Assembly: GCF_900109365.1 (NCBI RefSeq)
Contig: NZ_FNZR01000009.1
Span: 124,001 to 188,000 of the forward strand
Direction: 5' to 3'
Source of the DNA: Parapedobacter koreensis
GTDB taxonomy: Bacteria > Bacteroidota > Bacteroidia > Sphingobacteriales > Sphingobacteriaceae
DNA: 64,000 nucleotides
Of the stretch, positions 9,198 through 20,092 are shown piece by piece. The position numbers and the translations under genes were made by a program. The notes below the pieces were generated by a model, which was not told the origin of the DNA, made no database searches, and saw only the letters and a list, made by a program, of their open reading frames with translations. The first letter of the stretch is position 1; each line of letters begins with the position of its first letter.

Positions 9198-12100
9198 ATG
9201 AGCATACGTTCTACAACAAGACGAAGCTACGCCTTCGTAATCACACTGCTGGTTTGTTGGGCAAGCATCGCCTACCCACAGACGCCCATTACTGTGACAG
9301 GAAAAATCACTTCCCAAGATGGGACACAGGCGTCCGGTGTCAGTGTATCCGTTAAAGGCACGAGTACAGCTGCCGCATCGGACGCCGAAGGCAACTACCG
9401 TATCAACGCACCGGGCAACGGCATCCTCGTTTTTACGCAACTGGGCAGTGTCTCGCAGGAAATTCCAATCGACAACCGTACCGTTATCGACGTCACATTG
9501 GCAGAAGACGTCTCCACGCTCGATGAAGTAGTGGTGGTCGGGTTTGGTACACAGAAAAAAGTGAACCTGAGCGGCGCCGTAGCCCAGGTAACCGGCGCGG
9601 AGATTGCCAATAGACCCACACCCAGCCTTACCGGCGCCCTGCAAGGTGTGCTGCCGGGTGTTACGGTTATCCGCGGCAGCGGCCAGCCTGGCGATGAAGG
9701 ATTAAATGTACGTATCCGCGGTTTTACCTCGGCAAATACCGCTCAAGCCTTGGTGCTTGTAGACGGTATCCAAATGGACATGAACCTATTGAATCCCGAC
9801 GATATTGAGTCGATATCGGTACTAAAGGATGCTTCGGCGAAAGCCATTTATGGCGCACGGGCCGCAGCCGGTGTCATCCTCATCACCACCAAAAGGGGAA
9901 AAGAAGGCCGCACCCGTATCAACTTCAACAATTATTATGGGATAAACATTACCGCCCGCCAACCCCAGCGCCTCAACTCGTGGGATGAACAAACGCTCAT
10001 TGACGAATCCCGTTTTAACGCCACAGGTACCCCTGAGTTCAGCGAGGAGCAAATTGAATGGTTAAAAAACCCAAATTTCTCCTATCGGCCCAACCCTGCA
10101 CAAGATCGCTGGGAATATTTTGACAACAACAACTGGCTGAAGGAAGGCATGGACAAGGTCAATACCATGCAAAACTACTCCCTCTCCGTAGGAGGTGGAA
10201 CCGATCGGCTCAATTACCTCGTCTCCGGAAGTTACTACCAGCGTGACGGGGTATTGCGTTACGGCCCTGACGACAATTCCCGCTATAACCTGAAAGCCAA
10301 TATCAATGCGGAACTGAACAAATACCTGAGCGTGGAAGTAGTTGCGGGTTACATCGGCTCTTATATCAACCGGAATGCCTTCGGAACCGAACAAATCATC
10401 AATCGGCTATATCGAAGTAGGACGCGCCAAAGCCTGTATACACCCGAAGAGGACATGACCGGGCAGCCTTACAACGGCGACCTTCAAATCAATCCCGTTG
10501 ACATCCAGAAGAACGGCGGCTTGGAAACACGCGACTATGAGACTTTCACGGGTAGGCTGAACCTCAAAGTAAAAAACGTCGTGAAAGGACTCACATTGGA
10601 TCTGGTAGGCTGGCGAAACCAGGACTATTATTCCATGGAAAACAATAGACGGAGCATTACGTGGTGGGGTCGGACAACCAATACCACTCGTTTCCAGGTA
10701 AACGTACCCAACAGCATGAGCATGACCAAAAACCGGGGTTACCACAACAACCTGCAAGGCTACCTGACTTACAACCTCCAGTTGGCTGACAGCCATAATT
10801 TCACGCTGATGGGCGGCGCGTCGTTTGAAGAATACCGCAAGGATGAATTTGGAGCAAGCGCTCAATCCATGATTACAAACGATTTCTTCAGTTTCAACTT
10901 TGCGGACCCGCTCACCAAAACCAACCGCGATTTGGTGGAAACCTGGGCTATGGGTTCTTTTTTCGGGCGGTTGAACTACAACTTCCGGGAAAAGTACCTG
11001 TTTGAGGCTTCTTTCCGCTACGACGGCAGCTCACGCCTGGCACCCGAAAACCGCTGGGAGATCTTCCCCTCATTCTCCGCTGCCTGGCGTATTGACCAAG
11101 AAAACTTCATGCAGGACCAATCCGTTATTTCTGCACTTAAGCTTCGGGGGTCATGGGGGCGGTTGGGTAACGGTTCTGTCCTAGGATTGTACGACTATAT
11201 TCCGTTGCTGATTAGCGGATTGACTGTGACAAACCAATCGAATTTGGTTTTCAATGACTTACGGACGCAATACTTTTTCCAGAACACCTTGGCCTCACCC
11301 CAAAAAACCTGGGAAACCGTGCAGGAAGCCAATGTCGGTATTGATGCGGGTTTCTTGCGGGATCGATTGACACTCACCGCCGATTATTACGTAAACCGCA
11401 ATAAAAATATGCTGGCCCAATTGAATGTACCGAATATCATTGGTGTAGGTGTATCCAGCGTGAACATCGGCGAGCTGAAAAGCTGGGGCTGGGAGCTGGA
11501 TGTCAAATGGCGCGACAACATCAATAACCTGGGCTACCGCTTAGGGTTCAACATTTCGGACAATCAGAATGAGTTGGTCAAATACGATGGCCGCAATTCG
11601 ATAGGCAACGGCGGAGCCGTTAGTCTTCTGGAAGGTTATCCCCTCAATAGCGTATGGGGCTATCGTACCGATGGTTATTTCCAAACACAGGAAGAATACG
11701 ATGCCTACAAAAGCAATGTATCCACGCCATTCTTTCCCGGCAACGCGGGCGCTGGTGACGTAAAATACCTCGACCTGAACGGCGATGGCGTCATCTCCGC
11801 AGGCGAAGGCACACCCGAAAACCCCGGCGACTTGGTTTACTTAGGCACCACCAATGCTCGTTATACCTATGGACTGGATCTGGGGCTCAATTGGAAAAAT
11901 TTCGACCTGTCCGTCTTTTTCCAGGGAGCGGCCAAACGGGCATTCCTGATTGATGAAGGCACGCTATCTCCCATGCTGGGTACGGCCGACATGCCGTGGA
12001 CTATCCATATGGATCGGTGGACGCCCGAAAACCCCGATGCGCTATTCCCACGGATGTACCAGACCAGTGCACATAACTTCCGGCCTTCAGACAAGTGGGC

Positions 12101-12323
12101 GCAAAATGGCAGCTATATCCGCCTGAAAAACGTGCAACTGGGTTACAACATCCCGATAAACCGCAGCTATGTGCAGCAGATGCGGGTCTTTTTTTCCGGC
12201 CAGGACCTTTGGGAATACACCAAGGTACTGAGTGTCTTTGATCCGGAAGTAGGAAATAACGTAGAGGCTACAGCCTATCCGTTCTTCCGTACCCTTTCCT
12301 TTGGTTTAAATGTCACCTTCTAA
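9198..12323 (+). CDS. SusC-like TonB-dependent outer-membrane receptor (second)
   Basis: This is a full-length 1041-residue SusC/RagA transporter. It has a signal peptide to about residue 28, a CarboxypepD_reg-like beta-sandwich at about 30-105 (VTGKITSQDG), a TonB box DEVVVVGFG at 109-117, and a plug with VRIRG, LVDGIQ and LKDASAKAIYGARAAAGVILIT. A 22-strand barrel follows and ends in SFGLNVTF. It imports oligosaccharide across the outer membrane using TonB/ExbBD energy. It opens an operon with susD, a lipoprotein, a GH88 enzyme and the HTCS, all on the plus strand with gaps of a few tens of bases or less. The candidate operator at 9101 precedes it. Confidence 0.97.
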   Translation: MSIRSTTRRSYAFVITLLVCWASIAYPQTPITVTGKITSQDGTQASGVSVSVKGTSTAAASDAEGNYRINAPGNGILVFTQLGSVSQEIPIDNRTVIDVTLAEDVSTLDEVVVVGFGTQKKVNLSGAVAQVTGAEIANRPTPSLTGALQGVLPGVTVIRGSGQPGDEGLNVRIRGFTSANTAQALVLVDGIQMDMNLLNPDDIESISVLKDASAKAIYGARAAAGVILITTKRGKEGRTRINFNNYYGINITARQPQRLNSWDEQTLIDESRFNATGTPEFSEEQIEWLKNPNFSYRPNPAQDRWEYFDNNNWLKEGMDKVNTMQNYSLSVGGGTDRLNYLVSGSYYQRDGVLRYGPDDNSRYNLKANINAELNKYLSVEVVAGYIGSYINRNAFGTEQIINRLYRSRTRQSLYTPEEDMTGQPYNGDLQINPVDIQKNGGLETRDYETFTGRLNLKVKNVVKGLTLDLVGWRNQDYYSMENNRRSITWWGRTTNTTRFQVNVPNSMSMTKNRGYHNNLQGYLTYNLQLADSHNFTLMGGASFEEYRKDEFGASAQSMITNDFFSFNFADPLTKTNRDLVETWAMGSFFGRLNYNFREKYLFEASFRYDGSSRLAPENRWEIFPSFSAAWRIDQENFMQDQSVISALKLRGSWGRLGNGSVLGLYDYIPLLISGLTVTNQSNLVFNDLRTQYFFQNTLASPQKTWETVQEANVGIDAGFLRDRLTLTADYYVNRNKNMLAQLNVPNIIGVGVSSVNIGELKSWGWELDVKWRDNINNLGYRLGFNISDNQNELVKYDGRNSIGNGGAVSLLEGYPLNSVWGYRTDGYFQTQEEYDAYKSNVSTPFFPGNAGAGDVKYLDLNGDGVISAGEGTPENPGDLVYLGTTNARYTYGLDLGLNWKNFDLSVFFQGAAKRAFLIDEGTLSPMLGTADMPWTIHMDRWTPENPDALFPRMYQTSAHNFRPSDKWAQNGSYIRLKNVQLGYNIPINRSYVQQMRVFFSGQDLWEYTKVLSVFDPEVGNNVEATAYPFFRTLSFGLNVTF

Positions 12324-12335
12324 GTTGAAAATGTC

Positions 12336-13988
12336 ATGAAAAGAATCATTCATAATATCCTGTTTTTATCGAGTCTAGCGATTTGCTTCGGCAGTTGCAG
12401 CCTAGATCGGTTCCCCGAGAGCGAATTTTCAGATGCCGATTTTTGGAACACCGAGTCAGATCTGATAAACGCTGCCAACCGACATTACCAATTGCTTGCC
12501 GGTTTTCAGTTAGACAGTCGGGCTGAAGACAACGTCAATCAGACGCCCAACCAAACAAGCAACGGAAGCCGTACCATTCCCAACACGAGCGACGACTGGA
12601 ACCATCCCTACCGTGATATTTTCACGGCCAATAATATCCTGGAAAAAGGCGGCAGAGCGCAGGTATCCGAAGCTGTCCGCAATCGCTACTTCGGAGAAGC
12701 GCGTTTTTTCCGTGCTTATGCGTATTTCAGGTTGGTACAGAAGTATGGCGACGTTCCCCTCTTGCTGGAAACGCTGGACATCACCGATGAAGCACTGAAC
12801 ATGGGCCGTACACCCAGGGCTGAGGTGGTACAGGCCATCTACGACGACCTGGATTTCGCCGCGCAATGGCTTCCCTCGCGCGACGAACTGCCCGCCGCAC
12901 AATACGGGCGCGTGACCAAAAGCACCGCCTGGTCGTTGAAAGCGCGTATCGCCTTATATGAGGGCACGCGGGCTAAATTCCACAACGACGGTGATTGGCA
13001 GCAACACCTCACCTTGGCGGTGCAGGCAGCGAGTGAAGTGATGGGGCAAGGCCATGTTCTGTATCCAGACTACGGCGCGCTCTTCCAGCACGAAGCCGAA
13101 GGGCCCAACAACACGGAAAACATCTTCGTCAAAATCTATGGCGTCAGCTCGGACAACCTCATCGTGGGGCACAACACGTCCCGCGATATGGAAAACGGCC
13201 GCAATGCGCCCACACGCAACCTCCTGCGCCAGTACCTCTATGCCGATGGCCTGCCTGCATTCACCGCCGAAAACACGCCATCCAATACGCGGTCTGTGTT
13301 CTTTGTAGAAGAAAGTGAGGAGACGAGCTATAACACCATCTTCGAAAACCGCGATCCGCGTATGAGCATGACCCTGTTCCGCGCCGGCGAAGAAGCCTAC
13401 CTGGGGCCCTGGATCCCGCGCACATCCCTTGGATCACGGTCGGCCTATGCCGCCAAAAAAGGATTCAGCATTCTCGATAGGCAGGTAAACGGCGCAGCTA
13501 CCGTGGATAAAATACTCATCCGCTACGGCGAGGTATTGCTCACGTATGCCGAAGCCAAGTATGAGCTGGATGGCGCTATCAGTGATGCCGACCTCGATCT
13601 CACCATCAACGCCTTACGGCAACGTGCAGGTTTTGACGCGCGCCTTACGAATGCGTTTGCCTCGGCCAACGGATTGGACATGCGCGAAGAAATACGCCGG
13701 GAACGTACCGTGGAGTTGGCGTTGGAGGGATTCCGGTATGACGACCTTATACGCTGGAAAACCGCCGAGAACCTGCTTCCCAGCCAGTTGCTGGGAGCCA
13801 AGTTCAATGCAGATGAATGGTTGGGAGCTGATCAATCCAGCCTCAACCTCAACGAAAATGAAATCCTCATTGTCGAAGATACTAACGTCCGCGCATTCAA
13901 CCCTGCACGCGACTACCTCTACCCCATCCCGTTCAATGAAATTACCCTGAGCGGAGGCAACGTGATACAAAACCCCAATTGGCAATAA
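12336..13988 (+). CDS. SusD/RagB-family glycan-binding lipoprotein (second)
   Basis: This 550-residue lipoprotein has the lipobox FGSC (Cys20) followed by the usual SusD opening with the motif DADFWNTESD. The central region has TPR-type helices (FRAYAYFRLVQKYGDVPLL), and the C-terminus carries RRERTVELALEGFRYDDLIRW and the DYLYPIPFNEI segment typical of the family. It starts 12 bases after its SusC partner. It should bind glycan at the cell surface and close over the SusC barrel. It is longer than the first copy (503 residues), so the two importers probably take different fragments of the same polymer. Confidence 0.95.
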   Translation: MKRIIHNILFLSSLAICFGSCSLDRFPESEFSDADFWNTESDLINAANRHYQLLAGFQLDSRAEDNVNQTPNQTSNGSRTIPNTSDDWNHPYRDIFTANNILEKGGRAQVSEAVRNRYFGEARFFRAYAYFRLVQKYGDVPLLLETLDITDEALNMGRTPRAEVVQAIYDDLDFAAQWLPSRDELPAAQYGRVTKSTAWSLKARIALYEGTRAKFHNDGDWQQHLTLAVQAASEVMGQGHVLYPDYGALFQHEAEGPNNTENIFVKIYGVSSDNLIVGHNTSRDMENGRNAPTRNLLRQYLYADGLPAFTAENTPSNTRSVFFVEESEETSYNTIFENRDPRMSMTLFRAGEEAYLGPWIPRTSLGSRSAYAAKKGFSILDRQVNGAATVDKILIRYGEVLLTYAEAKYELDGAISDADLDLTINALRQRAGFDARLTNAFASANGLDMREEIRRERTVELALEGFRYDDLIRWKTAENLLPSQLLGAKFNADEWLGADQSSLNLNENEILIVEDTNVRAFNPARDYLYPIPFNEITLSGGNVIQNPNWQ

Positions 13989-14006
13989 TCAAAAAGATAG
14001 ACAACC

Positions 14007-14522
14007 ATGAAAACACGAAATATATTCATTACCTTGCTGCTGCTATCCAGCGGATGGTTCTTTGCCTGCGAGGATAAGGATTACCCTGCCGGACTTCCGG
14101 AATATGAACACCATTACTATATTGTGTACGTACCCAACAACAACAGCGGCGTAACGATCAATAGGACACAAACCGATTTGGTCAAATTTCCCGTTCAGTT
14201 TTATTCCGAATTTACACGCAATTACGATGCGGTGGCCCACTATGCCGTGGTGACGCCTGATGTACCCAATCCGGCTGTGCTTGGCGAAGACTTTCAAATC
14301 GTGGACAGGGATGGGAATACCATCCAGCCCAACAGTCAGGGAAAATTTTCCCTGACATTCCCACAGGCCAGAAAAGCAACGGATACGGTGTATGTGAAGC
14401 TCCTCAATAACCCCGAGCCGGGAAGCCGTGTGGTTGAAATCAACTTCGAAGACCACATTACGCCGGAGTACCGGGTCGATATTTTTTCCACCGCTTTCAG
14501 GCGGACGTTAACCATAGATTGA
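14007..14522 (+). CDS. Small surface lipoprotein of the polysaccharide locus (SusE/DUF4843-like)
   Basis: This 171-residue protein has a signal peptide and lipobox FFAC (Cys21). The rest is beta-rich, with a Calx-beta/Ig-like look (YVKLLNNPEPGSRVVEINFE) and a conserved-style ending of the kind seen in DUF4843 or SusE-position proteins. Such proteins downstream of susD are usually surface glycan-binding accessories. There are no catalytic motifs. It lies 18 bases after susD. Its TGA stop (14520-14522) shares one base with the ATG of the next GH88 gene, which implies translational coupling. The family assignment is tentative; the lipoprotein nature is clear. Confidence 0.7.
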   Translation: MKTRNIFITLLLLSSGWFFACEDKDYPAGLPEYEHHYYIVYVPNNNSGVTINRTQTDLVKFPVQFYSEFTRNYDAVAHYAVVTPDVPNPAVLGEDFQIVDRDGNTIQPNSQGKFSLTFPQARKATDTVYVKLLNNPEPGSRVVEINFEDHITPEYRVDIFSTAFRRTLTID

Positions 14523-15745
14523 TGCAACACCTCATTAAAACAAGTTTAATCTCCGGATTGCTGCTCCTGTCCCGCATCGGCGTTTCCCAAGACCTCGATG
14601 TGGGGCGGGTAATCCGTTTCAGTGAGGGCCAAATAGGACTCCTGCTGGAAGAAACGCGGTTGCTGACTTCTTCGGACGGACGGGTATCCCCGCGTACGCT
14701 GGATGCCGACGGCCGGTTACACCTGGTAGCACCCACCGATTGGACCAGTGGCTTTTTCCCGGGTATCTTGTGGCAGTTGTACGCCTTTACGGAAGCCGAT
14801 AAATGGCTGGATGCCGCCCGGGAAATGACCACCAAGCTGGAAAATGAAAAATTCAATGGCCGCACACACGATATGGGATTCAAAATCTACTGCAGTTATG
14901 GACAGGGCTATCGCCTGACGGAAGATCCCCGCTATCGGGACGTAATCGTTCAGGCCGCACGAACTTTGGCTACGCGTTTCAATCCCAATGTCGGCTGTAT
15001 CCGCTCCTGGGACCACAATAGCCACCGCTGGGATTTTCCCGTGATCATTGACAACATGCTCAATCTCGAACTGTTGTTTGCGGCTACCAAGCTTACCGGC
15101 GATTCCTCATTTTATTACATAGCTGTGTCCCATGCCAATACCACCTTGAAGAACCATTTCAGGCCGGATGGCGGCTCCTACCATGTCATCGACTACCATC
15201 CTGAAACGGGCGAGGTAGCACACCGCAATACCCATCAGGGATATAGCGATGAGTCGACCTGGGCGCGTGGACAGGCTTGGGCGCTGTATGGCTACACGAT
15301 GTGCTATCGCGAGACGAAGGATGAAAAATACCGGCATAAAGCACTGGCCATTGCACAATGGCTGATGCGGCATCCGCACATGCCCGCGGATGGCGTCCCT
15401 TACTGGGATTTCGATGCTCCAAAAATTCCCGATGAGCCACGTGACGCTTCAGCTGCGGCCGTTATCGCCTCGGGCCTGTACGAACTCTGTACATTCACCA
15501 CCGATTCGCTGGCATTGAAGCAATACGCAGACCATGTAGTCCATAGCCTTGCTACCCATTACAAAGCCGATGCCGACACCCATCATGGATTTGTATTGCT
15601 GCACAGTACCGGCTCCAAGCCGGCAGGTTCAGAGGTGGATGTGCCCCTCGTCTATGCCGACTATTACTTTCTGGAAGCACTTTCGCGCAAGCAACGGTTG
15701 GAGCGGTCAGGCGATCCTTCCTTGGCGTTGCTTTTGACAAGATAA
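14522..15745 (+). CDS. GH88 unsaturated glucuronyl hydrolase (second copy)
   Basis: This 407-residue GH88 enzyme has a Sec signal peptide (cleavage near GVSQ-DLD). The ATG at 14522 is preferred over the in-frame TTG at 14519 because it forms a one-base stop/start overlap with the preceding gene. The catalytic pair is conserved as Asp117 in THDMGF and Asp177 in IIDNMLN, together with WARGQAWALYGY. It is clearly paralogous to the enzyme at 4146 and similar along its length, but diverged. It removes the unsaturated uronic acid produced by a lyase, most simply the one fused to GH2 at 5510. The two copies may differ in linkage or in tolerance of sulfation or acetylation, which cannot be told from sequence alone. 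Confidence 0.92.
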   Translation: MQHLIKTSLISGLLLLSRIGVSQDLDVGRVIRFSEGQIGLLLEETRLLTSSDGRVSPRTLDADGRLHLVAPTDWTSGFFPGILWQLYAFTEADKWLDAAREMTTKLENEKFNGRTHDMGFKIYCSYGQGYRLTEDPRYRDVIVQAARTLATRFNPNVGCIRSWDHNSHRWDFPVIIDNMLNLELLFAATKLTGDSSFYYIAVSHANTTLKNHFRPDGGSYHVIDYHPETGEVAHRNTHQGYSDESTWARGQAWALYGYTMCYRETKDEKYRHKALAIAQWLMRHPHMPADGVPYWDFDAPKIPDEPRDASAAAVIASGLYELCTFTTDSLALKQYADHVVHSLATHYKADADTHHGFVLLHSTGSKPAGSEVDVPLVYADYYFLEALSRKQRLERSGDPSLALLLTR

Positions 15746-15782
15746 TTGTTGATATTGCGGGCTTTTAACAAACCAATTGACC

Positions 15783-18700
15783 ATGCGGATAAGTCCGGCT
15801 AACTTTTTAATGCTTGCCCTTGTACTCCTTACGGGCCAGTTGCTCTTTGGTCAAGCGACTGACAAAAACCTGCGGTTTACACGTATTGGCTTGAGGGACG
15901 GCCTCTCACAAAGCAGCGTCTTCTCCATCTGTCAGGATTACCTGGGCTTCATGTGGGTGGGTACGCGTGACGGGCTTAATCGTTATGACGCTCGCAACAT
16001 CAACATTTACCGCAACATTCCCACCGATAGCGCATCGTTGACAGACAATTACATCCTGTCGCTCCTCGAAGACAGCAAAAAGCGCCTGTGGGTCGGTACC
16101 GCTGCCGGGCTCAACCAATATGATCGGCAACGTGATCGGTTTGTACGGTTTCCCTTAGCCAATAACCAATCGGGAAACACCACGTCCGAGCCTATCATAT
16201 CGGCTATTGTCGAAGACCGGCATGGCCGCGTGTGGGTAGCGACTTCTCACGGGCTATACTGTTGGGACGAGCATGCTGATGCACAACAGCTTATACAAGT
16301 ATTTGATGCCAACATGTACAGCAATCGGGGAGTCCCGCTGGGCAGTAATAATGTGCAGTCTTTCTATGAAGATGCGACAGGTAACATCTGGCTTGGTACA
16401 GTAAATGGCGTGCTGATATTTGCACCGTATCAGTCACGCCAGCCATTACGGCTCGCTAAACATTTTCGCCGCGTTCCCGGGGAGCTCAATAGTGAAGATG
16501 TACGGGTGGTACAGGAAGTGGGCGATGGCATCTTCTGGATGGGCACCAAACAGGGTGGCATCAATGTGTATGACACACATACAAAAACCTTTACCTACCT
16601 CCAACATCAACCGGATGCCAACGGTCGATCCTTGGCCAACAACGACGTGCGAAGCATCATCAATGATCGCTTCGGCGGCTATTGGATTGGCACCATCAAT
16701 GGCCTCAATTATTACACCGAGGAAACGGGCTTTACCACGTACACGGCAAATGACCATGACCAATTTTCACTCAGCAACAATTCCATCCGGCCCATCTTCC
16801 AAGACAAGCGGGGTTCTGTTTGGATCGGGACCTATTACGGTGGGATATGCGTGTACGACCGGCATATTCCCGTTTTTCAGAACTACGCACACAGTCCCTA
16901 TGTAAGTAGCCTCAGCTATAATGTCATAAGTGGCCTACTGGAAGACGAGGCCCACAACCTTTGGATAGGTACGGAAGGCGGTGGCCTGAACTACATGGAT
17001 CGTGCCGGCAACGTATACAACCATTTCAAGCACGACCCCAAAATACCGGGTTCGCTGAGCCACAACCATGTCAAGTCGTTACACCTAGACAGACAGGGCA
17101 ACCTTTGGGTAGGTACCTACAACGGCGGGCTTAACTTGCTGACAAAAGGGACATCCTACTTCCAGCATATCAAGCACGACCCTGCAATCGCTCACTCCTT
17201 GTCAAACAACAACGTCTATGCCATTAAAGAAGATGCACAGGGTAATATGTGGTTTGGCACTTATGGCGGTGGCCTGAATCTCAAAAAAAATAGGGCCGGC
17301 ATGCACTTTGAAAGCTACCGCGCAGGAAAAACGGGCCGCTACCACATCAGCTCCGATCTGGTAAGGACCGTTTTTATCGACAGCCGAGGCAATCTCTGGG
17401 TCGGTACCGAAGATGGGCTCAATCTCCGACGCGCAGGATCGGATCAGTTCGAGGTATTCCGTTTTTCGCTGGATGATCCGGGCAGCATCAGTGGCAATAT
17501 CATCATCAGTATATTTGAAGATGCTGAACATCGGATATGGTTTGGCACTTACAAAAACGGGCTCAACCAGTACCACTACGATACCGGAACCTTTACCCAC
17601 CTAACCGAGGACGACGGCTTGCCGGGCAATAATATCTTCGGCATATTGGAAAACGAGGGACTGCTATGGCTGAGCACAAACAATGGCATCTGTGCGTTTG
17701 ATCCCACGTCAGGGGATATCAAATCATACAATACCAAGGATGGCCTGGGGGGCAATGAATTTTCCATCGGCGCGTACTGCAAGACCTCAGACGGCCAACT
17801 TATATTTGGTGGCTCACACGGGATTACCTGCTTCAATCCACACGATTTCAGCGCGAGCACATACGTGCCGCCTATTATCTTTACGGATTTCCGCCTTTTC
17901 AATAAACCCGTCACCCCCGGCGGCAACAGCGTGCTGAGCAAGCCAGTGTCCATGACGGACACCATCGTGCTCTCCCACGCCCAAAACATTTTCACAGTGG
18001 AGTTTTCGGCCATCAATTACGTGCTTCCCGAAAAAAACAAATATGCCTACCGACTGGAAGGCTTGGAAAGCGAGTGGAACTATGTCCAGACGCCCACGGC
18101 TACCTATACCAACCTCGATGCCGGGACGTATACGCTCCTGGCCAAAGGAGCGAGCAACGATGGCATCTGGAATGAGGTGCCTGCCCGCCTTACGATTAAG
18201 ATATTGCCTCCGCCGTGGAAAACATGGTGGGCTTACCTTGGCTATGCCTCATTAGTGGCCGTAGGCATTTATTTGATTATCCGGTTTACCAAAATCCGGA
18301 GCCGTCTTGAACATCAACTGGAACTGGAACACCTGGAAAACGAAAGGCAGCGGGAGATCAACGAAATCAAGCTCAACTTTTTCACCAGTATTTCCCATGA
18401 ATTCCGCACGCCGCTCACACTGATCCTCGCGCCTGTACAGCACCTGCTCACACATGCAAAGCTGGAAGAACACGCACGGACGATGATGAGCACCGTCAAA
18501 AATAACTCGTTGCGGCTGCTCAACCTGATCAACCAGTTGCTGGACTTCCGCAAGCAGGAAAGTGGGAATTTCCAGCTTGCCGTGACAGCCCATGACCTGG
18601 TGGCATTCGCCGACCGCATTGTCGCCGAATTCGGCCCCTATGCCGACGAACAGCACATCCGTTTTGAATACCGTAAGCCGGCATCACCCATTGACGTGTG

Positions 18701-20015
18701 GTTTGACCCCGATCAATTAGAGAAAGTGGTGTACAACCTCTTATCAAATGCCTTCAAATTCGCGCCTGTCGGCGGCAACGTTCGTTTCAGTATTGAAAAA
18801 ATCGGCGCCTCCGAAAAATACAGCCAAGGAGCAGCCGTCCTGCGGGTGTGGGATAATGGCGAAGGAATACCGGGCGATAAGCTGGCTTCCATCTTCGAGT
18901 TTTATTACCAGCTTCGTACAGGCGGCGAGCAGCACCGGAGACACCTTGGTTCGGGCATCGGACTGGCACTTGTCAAAAACATTACGGAATTGCATGGCGG
19001 AACGATTTATGTAGACAGCCAATATGGCGAAGGAAAACCTACTTACACTTGCTTTACTGTTGAGCTACCATTGGGTGATACGCATTTCAACGGGGAGAAC
19101 GTCATACGCCAACCGATCGAAACATCCGAAAAGGCAGCAGTATCCGATTCGGAAAATACAGCAGACGGCGATACCTACCCGGCGATTTCGGTAGCTATTG
19201 CCGAGCAGACCAGCGTACATCAACCGATTATCCTCGTGGTAGAAGACAATACAGAGATACGCACGCTGATTGCTCAAGCATTGCACGGCACATATACGGT
19301 ATTGCAAGCGGCCGACGGGCACGAAGGGTGGCAGCTCGTCCAAGCCAAATTGCCCGACCTCGTGATTTCCGATATCATGATGCCGGTAGCAGACGGCATA
19401 TCGCTGCTTAAAAATATCAAGCAGAGCGTGGAAACCAACCACATTCCGGTCTTGTTGCTCACGGCGCGCACATCGATTGAAAATGTGGTTGAGGCACTGC
19501 AATACGGAGGCGACGACTACATCACGAAGCCCTTTCACCTCGACGTATTGACACTGAAAATCCGCAATAGCCTTGCCGCGCGCGAACGCTTTCGCAAGAA
19601 ATTTATCCGGGATTATGTATTGACGCCCCGGCAGGTTCTTGATGAACCGTCGGCAGACCGACGCTTTCTGCAAAAAGTTATCCAGCTTATTGAAGATAAT
19701 CTCTCGGAAACACAATTCAACGTCAACAGATTGGCCAGCGAGCTGGGCATGAGCCGCCCCGTATTATACCGCAAGCTGAAACAAATGACAGACCTAAGCG
19801 TCATTGAACTTATCAATGTCCTACGGCTCAGAAAAGCGGCACAACTGCTTGCGCAAGGCAATCTCCCGGTAAGCCAAGTAGCTTATCACGTTGGCTTCAG
19901 CGATCCCAAATACTTTGGAAAATCATTCAAGGCCTATTTCGGGAAATCGCCAAGCGAATACGCGGCGCTGGATGCCACAGCACAGGAAGGTTTACTCTCC
20001 AAGGAACCGTATTGA
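15783..20015 (+). CDS. Hybrid two-component system sensor-regulator (HTCS)
   Basis: This 1410-residue one-protein signalling system starts at the ATG at 15783; an upstream in-frame TTG is unlikely. After a signal peptide come two seven-bladed propeller halves (residues about 30-680) with repeated D..GN.WVGT..GLN motifs, and a Y_Y_Y domain. A membrane helix lies at about 816-838. The kinase has phospho-acceptor His872 (ISHEFRTPL) and an ATPase domain with LSNAFKFAP and GSGIGLALV. The receiver has Asp1197 (VISDIMMP) and Lys in TKPF, and a C-terminal AraC-type helix-turn-helix begins at about 1306. The periplasmic propeller should bind an oligosaccharide from the target glycan and activate the locus. 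It is the last gene of the second susCD operon. No promoter of its own was seen. Confidence 0.96.
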   Translation: MRISPANFLMLALVLLTGQLLFGQATDKNLRFTRIGLRDGLSQSSVFSICQDYLGFMWVGTRDGLNRYDARNINIYRNIPTDSASLTDNYILSLLEDSKKRLWVGTAAGLNQYDRQRDRFVRFPLANNQSGNTTSEPIISAIVEDRHGRVWVATSHGLYCWDEHADAQQLIQVFDANMYSNRGVPLGSNNVQSFYEDATGNIWLGTVNGVLIFAPYQSRQPLRLAKHFRRVPGELNSEDVRVVQEVGDGIFWMGTKQGGINVYDTHTKTFTYLQHQPDANGRSLANNDVRSIINDRFGGYWIGTINGLNYYTEETGFTTYTANDHDQFSLSNNSIRPIFQDKRGSVWIGTYYGGICVYDRHIPVFQNYAHSPYVSSLSYNVISGLLEDEAHNLWIGTEGGGLNYMDRAGNVYNHFKHDPKIPGSLSHNHVKSLHLDRQGNLWVGTYNGGLNLLTKGTSYFQHIKHDPAIAHSLSNNNVYAIKEDAQGNMWFGTYGGGLNLKKNRAGMHFESYRAGKTGRYHISSDLVRTVFIDSRGNLWVGTEDGLNLRRAGSDQFEVFRFSLDDPGSISGNIIISIFEDAEHRIWFGTYKNGLNQYHYDTGTFTHLTEDDGLPGNNIFGILENEGLLWLSTNNGICAFDPTSGDIKSYNTKDGLGGNEFSIGAYCKTSDGQLIFGGSHGITCFNPHDFSASTYVPPIIFTDFRLFNKPVTPGGNSVLSKPVSMTDTIVLSHAQNIFTVEFSAINYVLPEKNKYAYRLEGLESEWNYVQTPTATYTNLDAGTYTLLAKGASNDGIWNEVPARLTIKILPPPWKTWWAYLGYASLVAVGIYLIIRFTKIRSRLEHQLELEHLENERQREINEIKLNFFTSISHEFRTPLTLILAPVQHLLTHAKLEEHARTMMSTVKNNSLRLLNLINQLLDFRKQESGNFQLAVTAHDLVAFADRIVAEFGPYADEQHIRFEYRKPASPIDVWFDPDQLEKVVYNLLSNAFKFAPVGGNVRFSIEKIGASEKYSQGAAVLRVWDNGEGIPGDKLASIFEFYYQLRTGGEQHRRHLGSGIGLALVKNITELHGGTIYVDSQYGEGKPTYTCFTVELPLGDTHFNGENVIRQPIETSEKAAVSDSENTADGDTYPAISVAIAEQTSVHQPIILVVEDNTEIRTLIAQALHGTYTVLQAADGHEGWQLVQAKLPDLVISDIMMPVADGISLLKNIKQSVETNHIPVLLLTARTSIENVVEALQYGGDDYITKPFHLDVLTLKIRNSLAARERFRKKFIRDYVLTPRQVLDEPSADRRFLQKVIQLIEDNLSETQFNVNRLASELGMSRPVLYRKLKQMTDLSVIELINVLRLRKAAQLLAQGNLPVSQVAYHVGFSDPKYFGKSFKAYFGKSPSEYAALDATAQEGLLSKEPY

Positions 20016-20079
20016 GCATTGCCCCGTTTTATGAGACAAAACCAACAAATGCCCGTACCCAAATTTCAAGATTAATCCC

Positions 20080-20087
20080 TAACTTTG
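20080..20087 (+). promoter_or_regulatory. -7 box of lipA, almost touching the start codon
   Basis: TAACTTTG matches the TAnnTTTG consensus exactly and ends only 5 bases before the ATG at 20093. Transcription should start at or within a few bases of the start codon, giving a leaderless or nearly leaderless mRNA. The box also decides the lipA start, because the longer in-frame opening from 20012 would begin inside the end of the HTCS gene and upstream of this promoter. No clear TTTG is seen at -33. Confidence 0.6.
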
Positions 20088-20092
20088 CCTTT

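Noticed and set aside
20012-20092. 27-codon upstream extension of lipA
   Set aside because: It would start inside the end of the HTCS gene and upstream of the lipA -7 box, and adds residues foreign to the family.
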